This document shows positions 1 to 12,788 of a stretch of DNA of 64,000 bases, piece after piece (within the stretch, counting starts at the first letter, position 1; each line of letters opens with the position of its first letter). The notes below the pieces were generated by a model. The model was not told the DNA's origin. It searched no databases and worked only from the letters and a program-made list of their open reading frames with translations. Source of the DNA: Ornithinimicrobium faecis (GTDB taxonomy: Bacteria > Actinomycetota > Actinomycetes > Actinomycetales > Dermatophilaceae); assembly GCF_023923225.1 (NCBI RefSeq), contig NZ_CP099489.1, positions 3,658,001 through 3,722,000 on the forward strand, in the 5' to 3' direction. The translations under genes and the position numbers were made by a program.

Positions 1-2
1 AT

Positions 3-257
3 GCCGCGGGCACCCGCGCGCCAGAGTTTGCCGAGGCAATGGGCGAGCTGTTGTCGAGTGCCACAGAGCATCGCACCGTCATCATGTGCAGCGAGGCCGT
101 GTGGTGGCGCTGCCACCGCAGGATCGTGGCCGACGTGGCAGTGCTGGCCCACGGGCTGCCGACGTCGCACCTGATGCACACCGGGAAGCTCACCGATCAT
201 CCGGTCAGCGAGGGTGCGCGGGTGAACGAGGACGGCGAGGTCGTCTGGGACGGGTGA
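3..257 (+). CDS. DUF488 family protein, 3' part only
   Basis: The reading frame is open from the window edge and ends at TGA 257, so only the last 84 residues are visible. The segment CSEAVWWRCHRRI followed by a hydrophobic stretch and HLMHTGKL is typical of the C-terminal half of DUF488 proteins, a small uncharacterised family with conserved Cys and Arg residues. The ATG at 39 is internal to the domain and is not the start. The molecular role is unknown. It converges with the MFS gene that ends at 309. Confidence 0.75.
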   Translation, partial: AAGTRAPEFAEAMGELLSSATEHRTVIMCSEAVWWRCHRRIVADVAVLAHGLPTSHLMHTGKLTDHPVSEGARVNEDGEVVWDG

Positions 258-308
258 CTGCGCTGCGCCGCACGGGGGCGTGCTGCGTGACGCTGGGGCC
301 AGTCGTCC

Positions 309-1748
309 TCAGGCGTGCGGCGTGGCGCCGCCGCGCCGGTCGTAGAGGTCCTTGTAGGCCACGGCCAGGGCCACCAGGATGACGCCGGCGATCAGGGCGA
401 AGCCCAGAGCGGTCGCGGTCGACCAGCTGGTGGCCTGCAACAGCGAGAAGACCGCGGCGGTGATGACGGCTATGCCGATGGAGGTGCCCATCCGCTGACC
501 GGTCTGCATGATCGCACCGGAGCTGCCGGCATACTGCAGCGGCACCTCGGCGAGGGTGAGGGTCTGATTCGGGCTGATCACCGTGCCCTGGGCCATCCCG
601 ATGAAGGACAGGGTGAGCAGCAACCACCAGACGCTGAGGCCCACGGCCTCGTGGAGGAAGACCACGGCGGCGCTCAGGCCGAGTCCGAGCAGCGCGAGAT
701 AGAGACCGGCGATGACGAGTCGGCGCCCGAGCCGCAGCACCCGGTTGCCGGCCCAGTTCGCCGCGAGGGCAGACAGGACGGCCGACGGCAGCCCCACGAT
801 GCCGGCCTCGAGCGCGGAGTGGCCAGCGCCCTGCTGCATATAGAGCGCGATGAGCACCCAGATGCTGGTCATGCCCAGGAAGTACAGGGTGATGATGAGC
901 GTGCCGTTGCTGAAGCTGCGGGTGCGGAAGACGCTCAGGTCCACCATCGGGCTGCCGCCGTGCTGCTTGAACCGGCGCTCCCAGCCCAGCCAGAGGCAGA
1001 CCAGCAGCACCCCGGCCGGGAACAGCAGCCAGGTCACTGCCGAGGACCGGGCTTCCATGAATGGCCACAGGATCGCCAGGACGGCGACGGCCAGGAGCAG
1101 GGAGCCGATCGGGTCCAGCAAGCGCACGGTGCTCAGCGCCGTGCCGGCGTGGGCGCTGCGCTGGATCATGGGCTTGGGGAACCAGAGCAGCGCCAGGACG
1201 ATGGTCAAGATCCCGATCGGCACATTCACCAGGAAGGTGAGCCGCCAGCCCAGGTCCGGGCCACCGGCGTCGATGAGCAACCCGCCGAGCACCGGCCCGA
1301 TCGCCACGGACACACCCACCGTGCTGCCGAAGTAGCCGAAGGCCCGACCCCGCTCGGCGCCACGAAAATACTGCTGGATCATGCCGACACCCTGGGGGTT
1401 CAGCAGCCCGGAGCCCACGCCCTGGGCGAAGCGGGCGACGATGAGCCACTCGGCGCTCGGCGCGAAGCTGGCGGCGACCGAGGAGAGGGTGAAGAGCAGC
1501 ACGCCGACCAGAAAGATGCCGCCGCGACCCATCACGTCTCCTGCGCGGCCGGCGGCAACGAGCACGACACCGAAGGTCAGGGCATAGCCGGACAGCACCC
1601 ACTGCAACTGGGACTCGGCAGCGCCCAGGCCGTCCTGGATCGCCGGGAGCGCGACGTTGACGATGCTCACCGAGATCAGGGACATGAAGATCGCCGCGAG
1701 CAGCACCAGCAGGATCCGCCAGCGCGCGGGGTCGGGGACATGGTCCAC
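309..1748 (-). CDS. MFS transporter, DHA2 (EmrB/QacA-type) drug exporter
   Basis: A 479-residue integral membrane protein with about 14 hydrophobic segments, the layout of the proton-driven DHA2 exporters. SIVNVALPAIQ (about residues 28-38) is the usual motif after TM1, GRAGDVMGRGG (67-77) is motif A in the TM2-TM3 loop, and AIGPVLGGLL near residue 150 is the antiporter motif C. The start is GTG 1748 (GTG GAC CAT GTC), preceded by a GGAGG ribosome site. It begins 12 nt after the ligA stop on the same strand, so it may be cotranscribed with ligA. The exported substrate cannot be told from sequence. Confidence 0.88.
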   Translation of the reverse strand: MDHVPDPARWRILLVLLAAIFMSLISVSIVNVALPAIQDGLGAAESQLQWVLSGYALTFGVVLVAAGRAGDVMGRGGIFLVGVLLFTLSSVAASFAPSAEWLIVARFAQGVGSGLLNPQGVGMIQQYFRGAERGRAFGYFGSTVGVSVAIGPVLGGLLIDAGGPDLGWRLTFLVNVPIGILTIVLALLWFPKPMIQRSAHAGTALSTVRLLDPIGSLLLAVAVLAILWPFMEARSSAVTWLLFPAGVLLVCLWLGWERRFKQHGGSPMVDLSVFRTRSFSNGTLIITLYFLGMTSIWVLIALYMQQGAGHSALEAGIVGLPSAVLSALAANWAGNRVLRLGRRLVIAGLYLALLGLGLSAAVVFLHEAVGLSVWWLLLTLSFIGMAQGTVISPNQTLTLAEVPLQYAGSSGAIMQTGQRMGTSIGIAVITAAVFSLLQATSWSTATALGFALIAGVILVALAVAYKDLYDRRGGATPHA

Positions 1749-1760
1749 GTGGTCCTCCGG

Positions 1761-5020
<3,260 letters not shown>

Positions 5021-5024
<4 letters not shown>

Positions 5025-5096
5025 GGCTCAGCGCACCGGCTGAGCTTCAGCGCACCGGCTGAGCTTCAGCCCACCGGCTGAGCTTCAGCGCACCGC
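5021..5096. repeat. Four tandem 19-bp repeats between convergent genes, hairpin-forming
   Basis: Four copies of CTGAGCTTCAGCGCACCGG (small variations) run head to tail from 5021 to 5096 and fill the gap between the lipoprotein gene and the MetE-like gene. Each unit junction contains GCTGA-GCT-TCAGC, a short stem with a 3-nt loop. The first copy contains the lipoprotein TGA (5022-5024) and the last contains the MetE-like gene's TGA (5085-5087). A bidirectional terminator made by tandem expansion is a reasonable guess, but there is no U tract. Confidence 0.85.
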
Positions 5097-6089
5097 CTCT
5101 TCGGCGATCGCCCGGGCCGTCTCCACGGTCGCCCGGGTGATCGCCGTCGCGTCGGCGGGGGTGCTGCCCGCCAGCCCGCACGAGGGGGTCACCCCGAGAT
5201 GGGCCAGGCTCGCGGGGGGCAGGCCGAGCTCGTGCCAGCGGGTGGCCAGTGCCGAACTGACCCGGCCGTATGCCGAGGGTCGGGTGCTCGACAACGCGCC
5301 GGCCCAGAAGGTGGTCCCGCTCTCGACCGCGGTGGCGATGGCGTCCCAGTCACCGGTGCGCAGGGTGCTTGTGTCCAGCGAGATCGCGTCAGGGCCGGCG
5401 CCGCGGAGCAGGTCGATGGGCGGCTCGTCCCCGCAGCAGTGGATCGTGGTGGCTGCGCCGGCGTCCTTGGCAGCTGAGACCACCGTGCCGAGGATGTGCT
5501 CGGCCTGGCTGCTGTCCGGGGTGGGGAGCACCCGGAAGCCCGAGTCGGACTTCACCCGACCGAGCACGACGGCAGGCAGCGAGGGCTCGTCGATCTGCAG
5601 GGTGAGGTGGGCGCCGGGCAGCAGGCCCGCGACCTCGATCAGGTGGGCGCGGATCCCCTCCGCGAGCGAGACCGCGAGGTCCCGGGTGGCGCCGGCGTCG
5701 GAGAGCACCCGGTCCCCCAGCGGCAACCACAACGCCGCGGCCAGCGTCCACGGTCCGGTGACCTGCAGTTTCAGTGGGCCGTCCCAGCCGTCGAAGGCCT
5801 CGGCCAGCTCGTCCAGGTCCTGGCGTCGCAAGGAGGCGGTCCGCTCGGCATCCCGCCCCGGGCGATCCACCAGGCGCCAGCCCTGTGGCTGCACGTCGAC
5901 CGGCAGGTCGACCAGGAGGCCGGCGCCACGGCCGATCATGTCCGCGCCGGGGCCTCGAGCGGGCAGCTCAGGCAGATAGGGCAGGGTCGTCACGCCCTCG
6001 GGGGCGTCGGTCAGTGAGTCACGCACGGCCCGCAGAGCTTCACGAATGTCCGTCCCGGGCCATGACCCGATCCCGGTTGCAACCACCAT
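5085..6089 (-). CDS. Cobalamin-independent methionine synthase (MetE C-terminal-like/UROD fold) protein
   Basis: A 334-residue protein matching the catalytic-barrel family of MetE (EC 2.1.1.14-like). GIGSWPGTDIREALR at the N-terminus, TTIHCCGDEPP (zinc-ligand His and Cys) near residue 230 and VTPSCGLAGS (third ligand Cys) near the C-terminus are visible. It is about half the length of full MetE because the N-terminal barrel is absent, as in many archaeal and actinobacterial homologues. Methyl donor and acceptor are not known. The frame is open to 6191, but the upstream residues come from the repeat array at 6107-6163. I therefore place the start at ATG 6089, with CAGACT 6 nt upstream as a possible leaderless -10 box. 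Confidence 0.8.
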   Translation of the reverse strand: MVVATGIGSWPGTDIREALRAVRDSLTDAPEGVTTLPYLPELPARGPGADMIGRGAGLLVDLPVDVQPQGWRLVDRPGRDAERTASLRRQDLDELAEAFDGWDGPLKLQVTGPWTLAAALWLPLGDRVLSDAGATRDLAVSLAEGIRAHLIEVAGLLPGAHLTLQIDEPSLPAVVLGRVKSDSGFRVLPTPDSSQAEHILGTVVSAAKDAGAATTIHCCGDEPPIDLLRGAGPDAISLDTSTLRTGDWDAIATAVESGTTFWAGALSSTRPSAYGRVSSALATRWHELGLPPASLAHLGVTPSCGLAGSTPADATAITRATVETARAIAEEAVR

Positions 6090-6106
6090 GGGCACAGTCT
6101 GCCCCA

Positions 6107-6163
6107 CCCGCATTTTGATAGAGGTCTCGCACGCCCCGCCCGCATGTTGATAGAGGTCTCGCA
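6107..6163 (-). repeat. Family A repeat array A1 (2 units, 32-bp period)
   Basis: Two 25-bp units (6107-6131 and 6139-6163), read on the minus strand as TGCGAGACCT, an AT-rich core (CTATCAAAAT or CTATCAACAT) and GCGGG. Unit starts are exactly 32 bp apart. The array fills the gap between the multicopper oxidase stop (6166-6168) and the MetE-like start (6089). Confidence 0.9.
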
Positions 6164-6165
6164 CG

Positions 6166-7677
6166 TCAGTGCCGGTGCTCCGCACGCTCACCGACCGCCG
6201 GCTCCTGCCCCTCCTCGACCACCACGAACTGGCCCATCATCCCCTGGTCCTCGTGCCGGAGCAGGTGGCAGTGATACATGTAGGGCACGGTCGCGTCGGC
6301 GTAATCCGTGAACGTCATCAGTAGTCGATAGGTCACGCCCTCCTCGGTCAGGATCGTGTCCTTCAGGCCGGACAGCTCCGCCGGCGGCTCGCGACCGTCG
6401 ACCGTAAGCACCCGGAACTGCACGTCGTGCACGTGGAAGGAGTGGAACTCGCCGCCGTTGTTGACGACCTCCCACACCTCGGTGTCACCGAGGGTGACGA
6501 CCTCGTCGGCATGGCCCATCCGCATCTGCGCGCCGTTGATCTGCCGGCCGCTGAGCCGGAACTCCCGGGCCTCATCGACCGCCTCCGGGTCTCCGGCGTG
6601 CTCCACGATGTCCGGCGCCAACTCGACGGGGACCTCCGGGGACGCGGCCAGCTCATCGGCCGCGCGCAGCTGCAGCACGTCGAACTTGTCCTCGCCGCCG
6701 CTGAACCGCTCGCTGATGAAGTTCTGCCCCAGGTCGGGCGCGATGCTGCGCAAGGTTCTGGTCTCCCCCGGCTCCATCGCCACCAGCACCTCAGCCCGCT
6801 CACCGGGCGAGAGCCGCACGCTGGTGGCCTCATGCGTCTGCGGCAGCAGCCCACCGTCGCTGGCGACCTGCACCAGCGGCGACCCGTCGTCGAGCCGGAA
6901 CTGATAGACGCGCATCGGCGAGCCATTGAGCAACCGCAGCCGGACCACCTCGGTCGACACCTCGGCATACGGCCCCTCGGTGCCGTTGACCAGCACCCGG
7001 TCACCGAACTCCCGACTCGGCTCGATCTCGCCGCGACTGCTGGAGGGGTCCGTGACGATGACGGGCAGGTCATCCACGCCATAGTCCGAGGGCAGCTCGA
7101 CCTGCTGCGCGGGGTCGTCGACGATGAACATCCCGGCCAGCCCGCGGCTGACGTGATCCATGGTCTCGCCGTGCGGGTGCGGGTGATACCAGAGCGTCGC
7201 CGCCGGCTGGTCGATCGTCCAGGTCGGCTCCCACGTGCCGCCCGGCTCGATCATCTGGTGCGGCCCGCCATCCATCGCCGCGGGCAGATGCATGCCGTGC
7301 CAGTGCACGGTGCTCGCCGTGCCCAGCTCGTTGCGATAACGGATCAGCACCTCCTCACCACGCTCTGCGCGCAGGGTCGGCCCGAGGTAGTCGCCGTTGA
7401 AACCCCACGTGTCCACCGTCCCCTCGCTCAGGTCCAGGCTCCCCTCCTGGGCGGTCAGGTCGAAGACCCGCCTCCCGTGGTCGTCGAGGCTCGACTCGGC
7501 CAGCGGCGGGATGGTCAGCTCGGTGTCGAAGTCGACCTCACCGACCGTGTCCTTGGGACCGAACAGCATCCACGCACCGGCGACCAGGCCCCCGACCAGC
7601 AGCACCAACCCGGCGGCGCCGATCGCGACCACGCGGCCAAAGATCGAGAGCATGCTGCGTGGACGGCGCAGGGCCAT
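6166..7677 (-). CDS. Multicopper oxidase, membrane-anchored
   Basis: A 503-residue three-cupredoxin-domain oxidase that couples one-electron substrate oxidation to reduction of O2 to water. All four copper motifs are present: HWHGMHLP (about residue 123), WYHPHPHGE (about 165), HSFHVHDVQF (about 412) and MYHCHLLRHEDQGMMG (about 470, type-1 Cys, His and Met). Residues 13-36 form a single hydrophobic segment after basic residues, with no Cys lipobox or twin Arg, so it is probably a signal anchor with the enzyme outside the membrane. CueO/bilirubin-oxidase-like cuprous oxidase activity is plausible but unproven. AGGAG lies 5 nt before ATG 7677. Confidence 0.93.
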   Translation of the reverse strand: MALRRPRSMLSIFGRVVAIGAAGLVLLVGGLVAGAWMLFGPKDTVGEVDFDTELTIPPLAESSLDDHGRRVFDLTAQEGSLDLSEGTVDTWGFNGDYLGPTLRAERGEEVLIRYRNELGTASTVHWHGMHLPAAMDGGPHQMIEPGGTWEPTWTIDQPAATLWYHPHPHGETMDHVSRGLAGMFIVDDPAQQVELPSDYGVDDLPVIVTDPSSSRGEIEPSREFGDRVLVNGTEGPYAEVSTEVVRLRLLNGSPMRVYQFRLDDGSPLVQVASDGGLLPQTHEATSVRLSPGERAEVLVAMEPGETRTLRSIAPDLGQNFISERFSGGEDKFDVLQLRAADELAASPEVPVELAPDIVEHAGDPEAVDEAREFRLSGRQINGAQMRMGHADEVVTLGDTEVWEVVNNGGEFHSFHVHDVQFRVLTVDGREPPAELSGLKDTILTEEGVTYRLLMTFTDYADATVPYMYHCHLLRHEDQGMMGQFVVVEEGQEPAVGERAEHRH

Positions 7678-7973
7678 GGTGACTCCTGGGTGGGGTGGGA
7701 CTGCTGTCCCTCCACCCTGTGACCTGCCGTATGCCGTGGGGCCGGCTTTGCGGGTCCGCTCAGGGTCGGTCTCAGGGGCGGCTCAGGGACGACCCCCAGT
7801 CCGTCACTCCCTCAGTTGCCCCGCCATCGCGACCCCCTGGTGCCCAATCGGCGTTGCGGGTTCTGTGCTGGAGCACGGGACACGCCGCAACGATGCCCGC
7901 ACCGTGCGCGACACGCCGGGGCGAGGGGGCGGGCGCAGCGCCTGGGCCCTCCTGACCTGCTGTGGAGCTCTCC
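7678..7973. promoter_or_regulatory. Intergenic region upstream of the multicopper oxidase with three CTCAGGG direct repeats
   Basis: No coding signal is seen in these 296 bp. CTCAGGG occurs at 7759, 7771 and 7782, i.e. spaced 12 and 11 bp, about one helical turn. On the oxidase-coding strand this reads CCCTGAG three times. Tandem sites with 11-12 bp spacing are the usual format for OmpR/PhoB-type response regulators, so this is a candidate operator for the oxidase gene. The regulator is unknown. No regulator gene is adjacent. Confidence 0.5.
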
Positions 7974-8498
7974 TCACCCGCCCGTGAGCGCCTGCTCGAT
8001 GCGGTCCAGGGCCGTGACGGCGGAGCGCTGACTCACCAGACCCTCGAGCGCGTGGGCGGTGACCTCCACCCTGCCCGGGTGCCCGACCGCCTGGATCACC
8101 GCGGTGTTCATGTTCATCACGCCGGTGCCGACCACGCCGATCACGACCTGCGCTCCCGCACCCGGGTGCGACCCGGTTGGCCCAGTGGGCAGCACCTGGC
8201 GCAGGGACCCGGCGATCAGGCTCAGGGCCGCGGCCTCGTCCCGGACCGCCACCGTGCGTCCCTGACCGGTGACCTTGGTGAAAAGCCTGGCCCCGAGACG
8301 GCCACCGGTCCTGCCACCGCTCCTGCCGCCGGCGGCACCAGCAGCCCCGGCGAGCGGACCGTGCGCCGCACCACCGATGGCCCCTCCGACGGCACCGCCG
8401 GCCGCGCCCGCCTCACCGTTGGCCTCGATCAGGATGTCCCGCACCTGTGCGGCCGGCAGCACGGGGGACGGATAGTCACGACTCGCCTTCGCACTCAT
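7974..8498 (-). CDS. Conserved hypothetical protein with Gly-rich segment
   Basis: A 174-residue protein that I do not recognise. Residues about 25-65 form a Gly/Ala-rich stretch (AGAAGGAVGGAIGGAAHG, then repeated GGR), like a glycine zipper. The C-terminal half (VVIGVVGTGVMNMNTAVIQAVGHPGRVEVTAHALEG is its core) looks like a compact alpha/beta domain. There is no clear signal peptide. The frame is open to 8831, but upstream residues are Arg-rich out-of-frame sequence, and ATG 8498 (MSAKASRDYP) is the sensible start. Confidence 0.6.
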   Translation of the reverse strand: MSAKASRDYPSPVLPAAQVRDILIEANGEAGAAGGAVGGAIGGAAHGPLAGAAGAAGGRSGGRTGGRLGARLFTKVTGQGRTVAVRDEAAALSLIAGSLRQVLPTGPTGSHPGAGAQVVIGVVGTGVMNMNTAVIQAVGHPGRVEVTAHALEGLVSQRSAVTALDRIEQALTGG

Positions 8499-8560
8499 GT
8501 GACCATTCTTGCGCAGCCCACCCGGCGAGGCCGCCACCTGGGCGTCCGGCGAATGAGCCG

Positions 8561-9253
8561 TCAGCGCAGCAGCAGGCTGACGACCGCGGCCAGGATCACG
8601 GTGTTGAAGCCGAAGGCCAGGATGCTGTGCCCGGTGACGGTCCGGCGCATCCGCGGGCTCAGGATCTGGACGTCGCTGGCGGCGAAGGTGGTGGAGACGC
8701 CTGCGCTGAAATACAGATAGTCCGTCCAGCTGCGGCGCTCGGCCTCGCCGGGGAACTCCAGCTCGCGATGGCCGGACCGGGCGTCCTTCATCAGGTAGGC
8801 CACGCTGTAGGTGAGCACCACCGTCGCCCACGCCCCCACCACCATCACCGCCACCAGCAGGCCGCCGACCACCGGCGGGAGCAGCCCTTCGGCCAGGGCG
8901 CGTGGATACCAGAAGACACCCAGCGCCAGGGCGATGATGCTGACGCCCTGCGCGGTGCCCGGGCCGGGGTGCGTGCCGAGGATGTAGTGGTCAACCCAGG
9001 TCCCGGGCCGGGACGCCTTCGCCCAGGTCAGATAGCGGCTCGGCGCGGTCCGGGCGAACGCCAGGAACGTGCCCAGCACGTAGGTCACCAGATAGCTGGC
9101 CAGCACCAGCAGGAGCAACATCTCCAGGTTCTCCCCGGGCGCCTCACCGCGGGAGCGCAGCACCAGCACTGCCCCCACACCCACCGCCACGCCCGCGGCC
9201 ATCGCGACATAGCTACGCCGGCCCTCCTGCAACCAGCCCCCCGGCATACTCAC
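8561..9253 (-). CDS. DUF1345 family membrane protein
   Basis: A 230-residue integral membrane protein with about five hydrophobic segments. The C-terminal block [16 protein letters not shown] followed by [20 protein letters not shown] is the DUF1345 signature. Function is unknown. GTG 9253 overlaps the mnmA stop (GTGA), and an alternative ATG lies at 9247. The overlap suggests translational coupling to mnmA, although no functional link is known. Confidence 0.82.
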   Translation of the reverse strand: MSMPGGWLQEGRRSYVAMAAGVAVGVGAVLVLRSRGEAPGENLEMLLLLVLASYLVTYVLGTFLAFARTAPSRYLTWAKASRPGTWVDHYILGTHPGPGTAQGVSIIALALGVFWYPRALAEGLLPPVVGGLLVAVMVVGAWATVVLTYSVAYLMKDARSGHRELEFPGEAERRSWTDYLYFSAGVSTTFAASDVQILSPRMRRTVTGHSILAFGFNTVILAAVVSLLLR

Positions 9254-10356
9254 TCCCTGCGACTCGTCCCTGTCTTCGCAATGGTGGCAGACCCGACCAC
9301 GCGCGTCCCGTCATACAACACCACCGACTGGCCGGGGGCCACCCCGCGGATGCGGCGCTCCAGGCGGACCTGCACGTCCTCACCATCGGCCCAGGCAGTC
9401 GCCGGGATCTCCTCGCCGTGCGCGCGGACCTGCGCGCCGACGGACACGATGCCCTCGGGCGCGGGGCCGCACCAGCGGGCGTGGTCGCCGGTGATCTCGT
9501 CGACCCCGAGCAGCTCGGCGGTGCCCACCACGACGGTGTTGATCTCGGGCTTGGTCTCGACGACGTAGCGCGGCGCGCCATCAGCGGCCGGCACCTGCAA
9601 CCCCAGGCCCTTGCGCTGGCCGACGGTGTAGCCGAAGGACCCGCCGTGCTCGCCCAGCACTGTGCCGTCGGTGTCCACGATCTCACCCGGCTGCTCACCG
9701 AGCCGGTCGGCCAGCCAGCCGCGGGTGTCGCCGTCGGCGATGAAGCAGATGTCATGGCTGTCCGGCTTCTTCGCGACCGAGAAACCGCGTGCCGCTGCCT
9801 CGGCCCGGATGTCGGGCTTGGTGGTGTCACCGAGCGGGAAGAAGGACCGCTCCAGCTGCTCGGCGTCGAGCACCCCGAGGACGTAGGACTGGTCCTTGGC
9901 CATGTCCACAGCGCGGTGCAGCTCGCGCCGGATCCCTTGCGGGGCAGTGGGATCGGGCACTTCCTCGATCTGCGCGTAGTGCCCCGTGGCGACGGCGTCA
10001 AAGCCGAGGGCGAGGGCCTTGTCCAACAGCGCGGCAAACTTGATCTTCTCGTTGCAGCGCAGGCACGGGTTGGGGGTGCGGCCAGCGGCATACTCGGCCA
10101 CGAAGTCCTCGACCACGTCCTCCTTGAACCGCGCCGCCATGTCCCAGACATAGAACGGGATGCCGAGCTTGTCGGCCACGCGGCGGGCGTCCCCGGCGTC
10201 CTCGATGGTGCAGCAGCCGCGCGCGCTCTCGCGCAGGGTGGCAGCGGACTGGCTCAGCGCGAGGTGCACGCCGACGACCTCGTGCCCGGCCTCGAGCATC
10301 CGGGAGGCTGCCACGGCGGAGTCGACCCCGCCGCTCATGGCGGCAACGACGCGCAT
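9250..10356 (-). CDS. mnmA: tRNA-specific 2-thiouridylase MnmA
   Basis: Inserts sulfur at U34 of Lys, Glu and Gln tRNAs, using persulfide from a cysteine desulfurase. The 368-residue protein has the PP-loop SGGVDSAVA (8-16), the catalytic CXXC-type pair in NPCLRC (Cys98, Cys101) and the second catalytic Cys in DICFIADGD (Cys204). ATG 10356 overlaps the upstream cysteine desulfurase stop by one base (TGATG), so the two are translationally coupled. Longer upstream frame to 10566 is desulfurase shadow. Confidence 0.97.
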   Translation of the reverse strand: MRVVAAMSGGVDSAVAASRMLEAGHEVVGVHLALSQSAATLRESARGCCTIEDAGDARRVADKLGIPFYVWDMAARFKEDVVEDFVAEYAAGRTPNPCLRCNEKIKFAALLDKALALGFDAVATGHYAQIEEVPDPTAPQGIRRELHRAVDMAKDQSYVLGVLDAEQLERSFFPLGDTTKPDIRAEAAARGFSVAKKPDSHDICFIADGDTRGWLADRLGEQPGEIVDTDGTVLGEHGGSFGYTVGQRKGLGLQVPAADGAPRYVVETKPEINTVVVGTAELLGVDEITGDHARWCGPAPEGIVSVGAQVRAHGEEIPATAWADGEDVQVRLERRIRGVAPGQSVVLYDGTRVVGSATIAKTGTSRRE

Positions 10357-11558
10357 CACGCGCTCCTGGTGGTGCCCCGTGCGCGACGGGCTCGGTCGAT
10401 GGCAGCGGGCAGCGCGGCCAGCAGGGCGTCCACGTCGGCGTCGGTGGACGTGCGCCCCAGGGTCAGTCGCAGCGACCCCCGGGCGTCGGTCTCCGGCACA
10501 CCCATGGCGAGCAGCACGTGGCTGGGCTGCGGCACCCCGGCCTGGCAGGCGGACCCGGTCGAGCACTGCACGCCAGCGGCGTCGAGCAGATAGAGCAACG
10601 AGTCACCGTCACAGCCCGGCACCCGCAGGTGAGCGTTGGCGGGCAGGCGCCGTATGCCGTCACCCGGCTCCCACACACCGCTCACCTCGATCGTCGGGTC
10701 CAGCGCGAGGGCCCCCTCAATCAGTCGGTCCCGCAGGCCGATCATCGTCTTGGCGTGCAACTCCTGGTCGGCCACGGCCCGACGCACGGCAACCGCCAGT
10801 CCGGCGATGGCCGGGGTGTCCAGCGTGCCACTGCGGATCTGTCGCTCCTGGCCACCGCCGTGGGTCAGCGGGACGGGGCTCTGGTCACGGCCGGCGATCA
10901 GCAGGCCGGCGCCCATCGGGCCGCCGATCTTGTGGCCGGTCAGGGCCACCAGGTCAGCGCCCACCTCGCCCAGGGGCAACGGCACCTGTCCCAGGGCCTG
11001 CACCGCATCGGTGTGGAAGGGCACGCCGTGCTCGCGCGAGATGGCCGCCAGCTCGGCCACCGGTTGCACCGTGCCGACCTCGTTGTTGGCCCACATCACA
11101 CTCACCAGCGCGGCGTCAGCGGCACGGGTGCTCAGGATCTCCTCGAGCGCCTCGGGGCTGACCCGGCCTGCCGCGTCCGGCTCGAGCCAGGCGACCTCTG
11201 CGTCGTGCTCGGTGACCAGGTGCTCAACGGCATCGAGCACCGCGTGGTGCTCGATGGAGCTGACGATGAGCAGGTTGCGGCCGGTGTCGTTCTCGAAGTT
11301 CTTGAACCACGTGCCCTTGACCGCCATGTTGTCCGACTCGGTGCCGCCGGAGGTGAAGATCACCTCGGAGGGGCGGACCCCCAGATCCGAGGCGATCGAC
11401 TCGCGCGACTCCTCCACGACCCGGCGCGCGTCGCGGCCTGAGCCGTGCAGTGAACTGGCGTTGCCCAACCGCTGCATCTGCTCGACGATGGTCTCGATGA
11501 CCTCGGGGAGCACCGCCGTGGTTGCGGCGTGGTCGAGATAGGTGGGGGCAGATGGCAC
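10356..11558 (-). CDS. Cysteine desulfurase (IscS/NifS-like)
   Basis: A PLP enzyme that converts cysteine to alanine and a protein persulfide. The 400-residue protein has LDHAATT at the N-terminus, [19 protein letters not shown] lysine in TGHKIGG (Lys210) and active-site Cys338 in STGSACQAG. Direct coupling to mnmA indicates that it supplies sulfur for tRNA thiolation; a wider Fe-S role is possible because no isc/suf genes are nearby. The frame is open to ATG 11585, but that start lies against the repeat array. GTG 11558 has GATGAT exactly 6 nt upstream, the same hexamer and spacing as the adenosyltransferase gene at 54746, so I choose the GTG. Confidence 0.93.
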   Translation of the reverse strand: MPSAPTYLDHAATTAVLPEVIETIVEQMQRLGNASSLHGSGRDARRVVEESRESIASDLGVRPSEVIFTSGGTESDNMAVKGTWFKNFENDTGRNLLIVSSIEHHAVLDAVEHLVTEHDAEVAWLEPDAAGRVSPEALEEILSTRAADAALVSVMWANNEVGTVQPVAELAAISREHGVPFHTDAVQALGQVPLPLGEVGADLVALTGHKIGGPMGAGLLIAGRDQSPVPLTHGGGQERQIRSGTLDTPAIAGLAVAVRRAVADQELHAKTMIGLRDRLIEGALALDPTIEVSGVWEPGDGIRRLPANAHLRVPGCDGDSLLYLLDAAGVQCSTGSACQAGVPQPSHVLLAMGVPETDARGSLRLTLGRTSTDADVDALLAALPAAIDRARRARGTTRSA

Positions 11559-11587
11559 CAGCCCATCATCCCACCCGCCCCACACCC

Positions 11588-11703
11588 CACCAATTTTGAT
11601 AAAGGTCTCGCACGCCCCACCCGCCTTTTCAGGGAGGTTTCGTACGTACGAGACCTCCCTGAAGTTGCGGTGGAGGTGTGCGAGACCTCCCTATTTTTTT
11701 GGG
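11588..11703. repeat. Family A repeat array A2 (2+2 units, head to head)
   Basis: Units at 11588-11612 and 11620-11644 read on the minus strand, and units at 11647-11671 and 11679-11703 read on the plus strand. Period is 32 bp on each side. The two inner units form a near-perfect 36-bp palindrome (11628-11663) centred on GTACGTAC, with one mismatch per arm. Cores are ATTTTGATA, CTTTTCAGG, CTGAAGTTG and CTATTTTTTT types. The array lies between the desulfurase start and the etfA terminator. Confidence 0.9.
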
Positions 11704-11750
11704 GTGGTCCCGCACACCCGCCCCTCGGCATACGGCCTCCTGACACAGAG

Positions 11751-11781
11751 CGGCCCCGGTGCTCAGTGAGCGCCGGGGCCG
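11751..11781 (-). terminator. Strong hairpin downstream of etfA
   Basis: A 31-bp inverted repeat whose arms are CGGCCCCGGTGCTCA and TGAGCGCCGGGGCCG, pairing throughout with one G-T wobble. It starts 22 bp past the etfA stop. It is followed on the minus strand by CTCTGTGT and not a clean U tract, so it is a probable terminator or 3' stabiliser of the etf transcript. Confidence 0.75.
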
Positions 11782-11802
11782 TTCCGTATGCCGTGGGGCA
11801 GG

Positions 11803-12762
11803 TCAGCCCTTGCGGGCCTGGACCTCTGCGGTGGCCTGGGGCAGCACCTGGAAGAGGTCGCCGACGACGCCGTAGTCGACCAGCTCGAAGATCGGGGCCT
11901 CGGGGTCCTTGTTGACCGCGACGATCGTCTTGGAGGTCTGCATGCCGGCGCGGTGCTGGATGGCACCGGAGATGCCGGCGGCGACATAGAGCTGCGGGGA
12001 GACCTGCACGCCGGTCTGTCCGACCTGGTTGGCGTGCGGATACCACCCGGCGTCGACCGCGGCACGGGAGGCACCGACAGCAGCACCGAGAGAGTCAGCG
12101 AACGCCTCGACCGGGTTGAAGTCACCGCCGGTGCCACGACCACCCGAGACCACGATCGCGGCCTCAGTCAGCTGCGGGCGACCAGAGGCGGCCTTCTCCT
12201 TGCGGTCCACGATCTTCGCGGCGGTGGCGCCCTCGGACAGCGACACGGACACGACCTCGTCGGCGGCGGCACCAGCAGCCTCCTGGACCGGGATCGAGTT
12301 GGGCTTGACCGTGATGATCGGGGAGCCCTTGGACACCGAGGACGTCACGGTGTAGCTGCCGGCGAAGACGGACTGCACGGTGCGCACTGCGCCCCCGTCA
12401 CCGGCCTGGACGTCGACGGCGTCGGTGATCAGGCCGGACTCGGTCTTGATCGCCAGGCGGGCGCCGATCTCCTTGCCCTCCGAGCTCGACGGCAGCAGGA
12501 CCGCCGCGGGGCTGGTCTGGGAGACGAGCTGGGCCAGGACCTCAGCGGTCGGGGCCACGAGGTGGTCGGTGACCGCAGCGTCCTCAACGCGATAGACCTT
12601 CGCCGCGCCATACTGCGCCAGCGCGTCCTTGGCGGTCTCGAAGCCGGTGCCGACGAAGACGGCCGACGGCTCGCCCAGGCGGGCGGCCGCGGTCAGCATC
12701 TCGGCCGTGGTCTTGCGGACATTTCCGTCGACGTGGTCGACCAGAACAAGCACTTCAGCCAT
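11803..12762 (-). CDS. etfA: Electron transfer flavoprotein alpha subunit
   Basis: FAD-binding subunit of the ETF heterodimer that takes electrons from acyl-CoA dehydrogenases and passes them to the respiratory chain. The 319-residue protein has the N-terminal alpha/beta domain ([10 protein letters not shown]) and the C-terminal FAD domain with [34 protein letters not shown] and [13 protein letters not shown] (from about residue 255). It lies 26 bp downstream of etfB, has GGAGAA before ATG 12762 and ends at a strong hairpin. Confidence 0.97.
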   Translation of the reverse strand: MAEVLVLVDHVDGNVRKTTAEMLTAAARLGEPSAVFVGTGFETAKDALAQYGAAKVYRVEDAAVTDHLVAPTAEVLAQLVSQTSPAAVLLPSSSEGKEIGARLAIKTESGLITDAVDVQAGDGGAVRTVQSVFAGSYTVTSSVSKGSPIITVKPNSIPVQEAAGAAADEVVSVSLSEGATAAKIVDRKEKAASGRPQLTEAAIVVSGGRGTGGDFNPVEAFADSLGAAVGASRAAVDAGWYPHANQVGQTGVQVSPQLYVAAGISGAIQHRAGMQTSKTIVAVNKDPEAPIFELVDYGVVGDLFQVLPQATAEVQARKG

Positions 12763-12788
12763 GGTGGTTTCTCCTTCTTCCGGTCGGA

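Noticed and set aside
6090..6191. Upstream 34-codon extension of the MetE-like gene
   Set aside because: Those codons translate repeat array A1; homology begins at ATG 6089.
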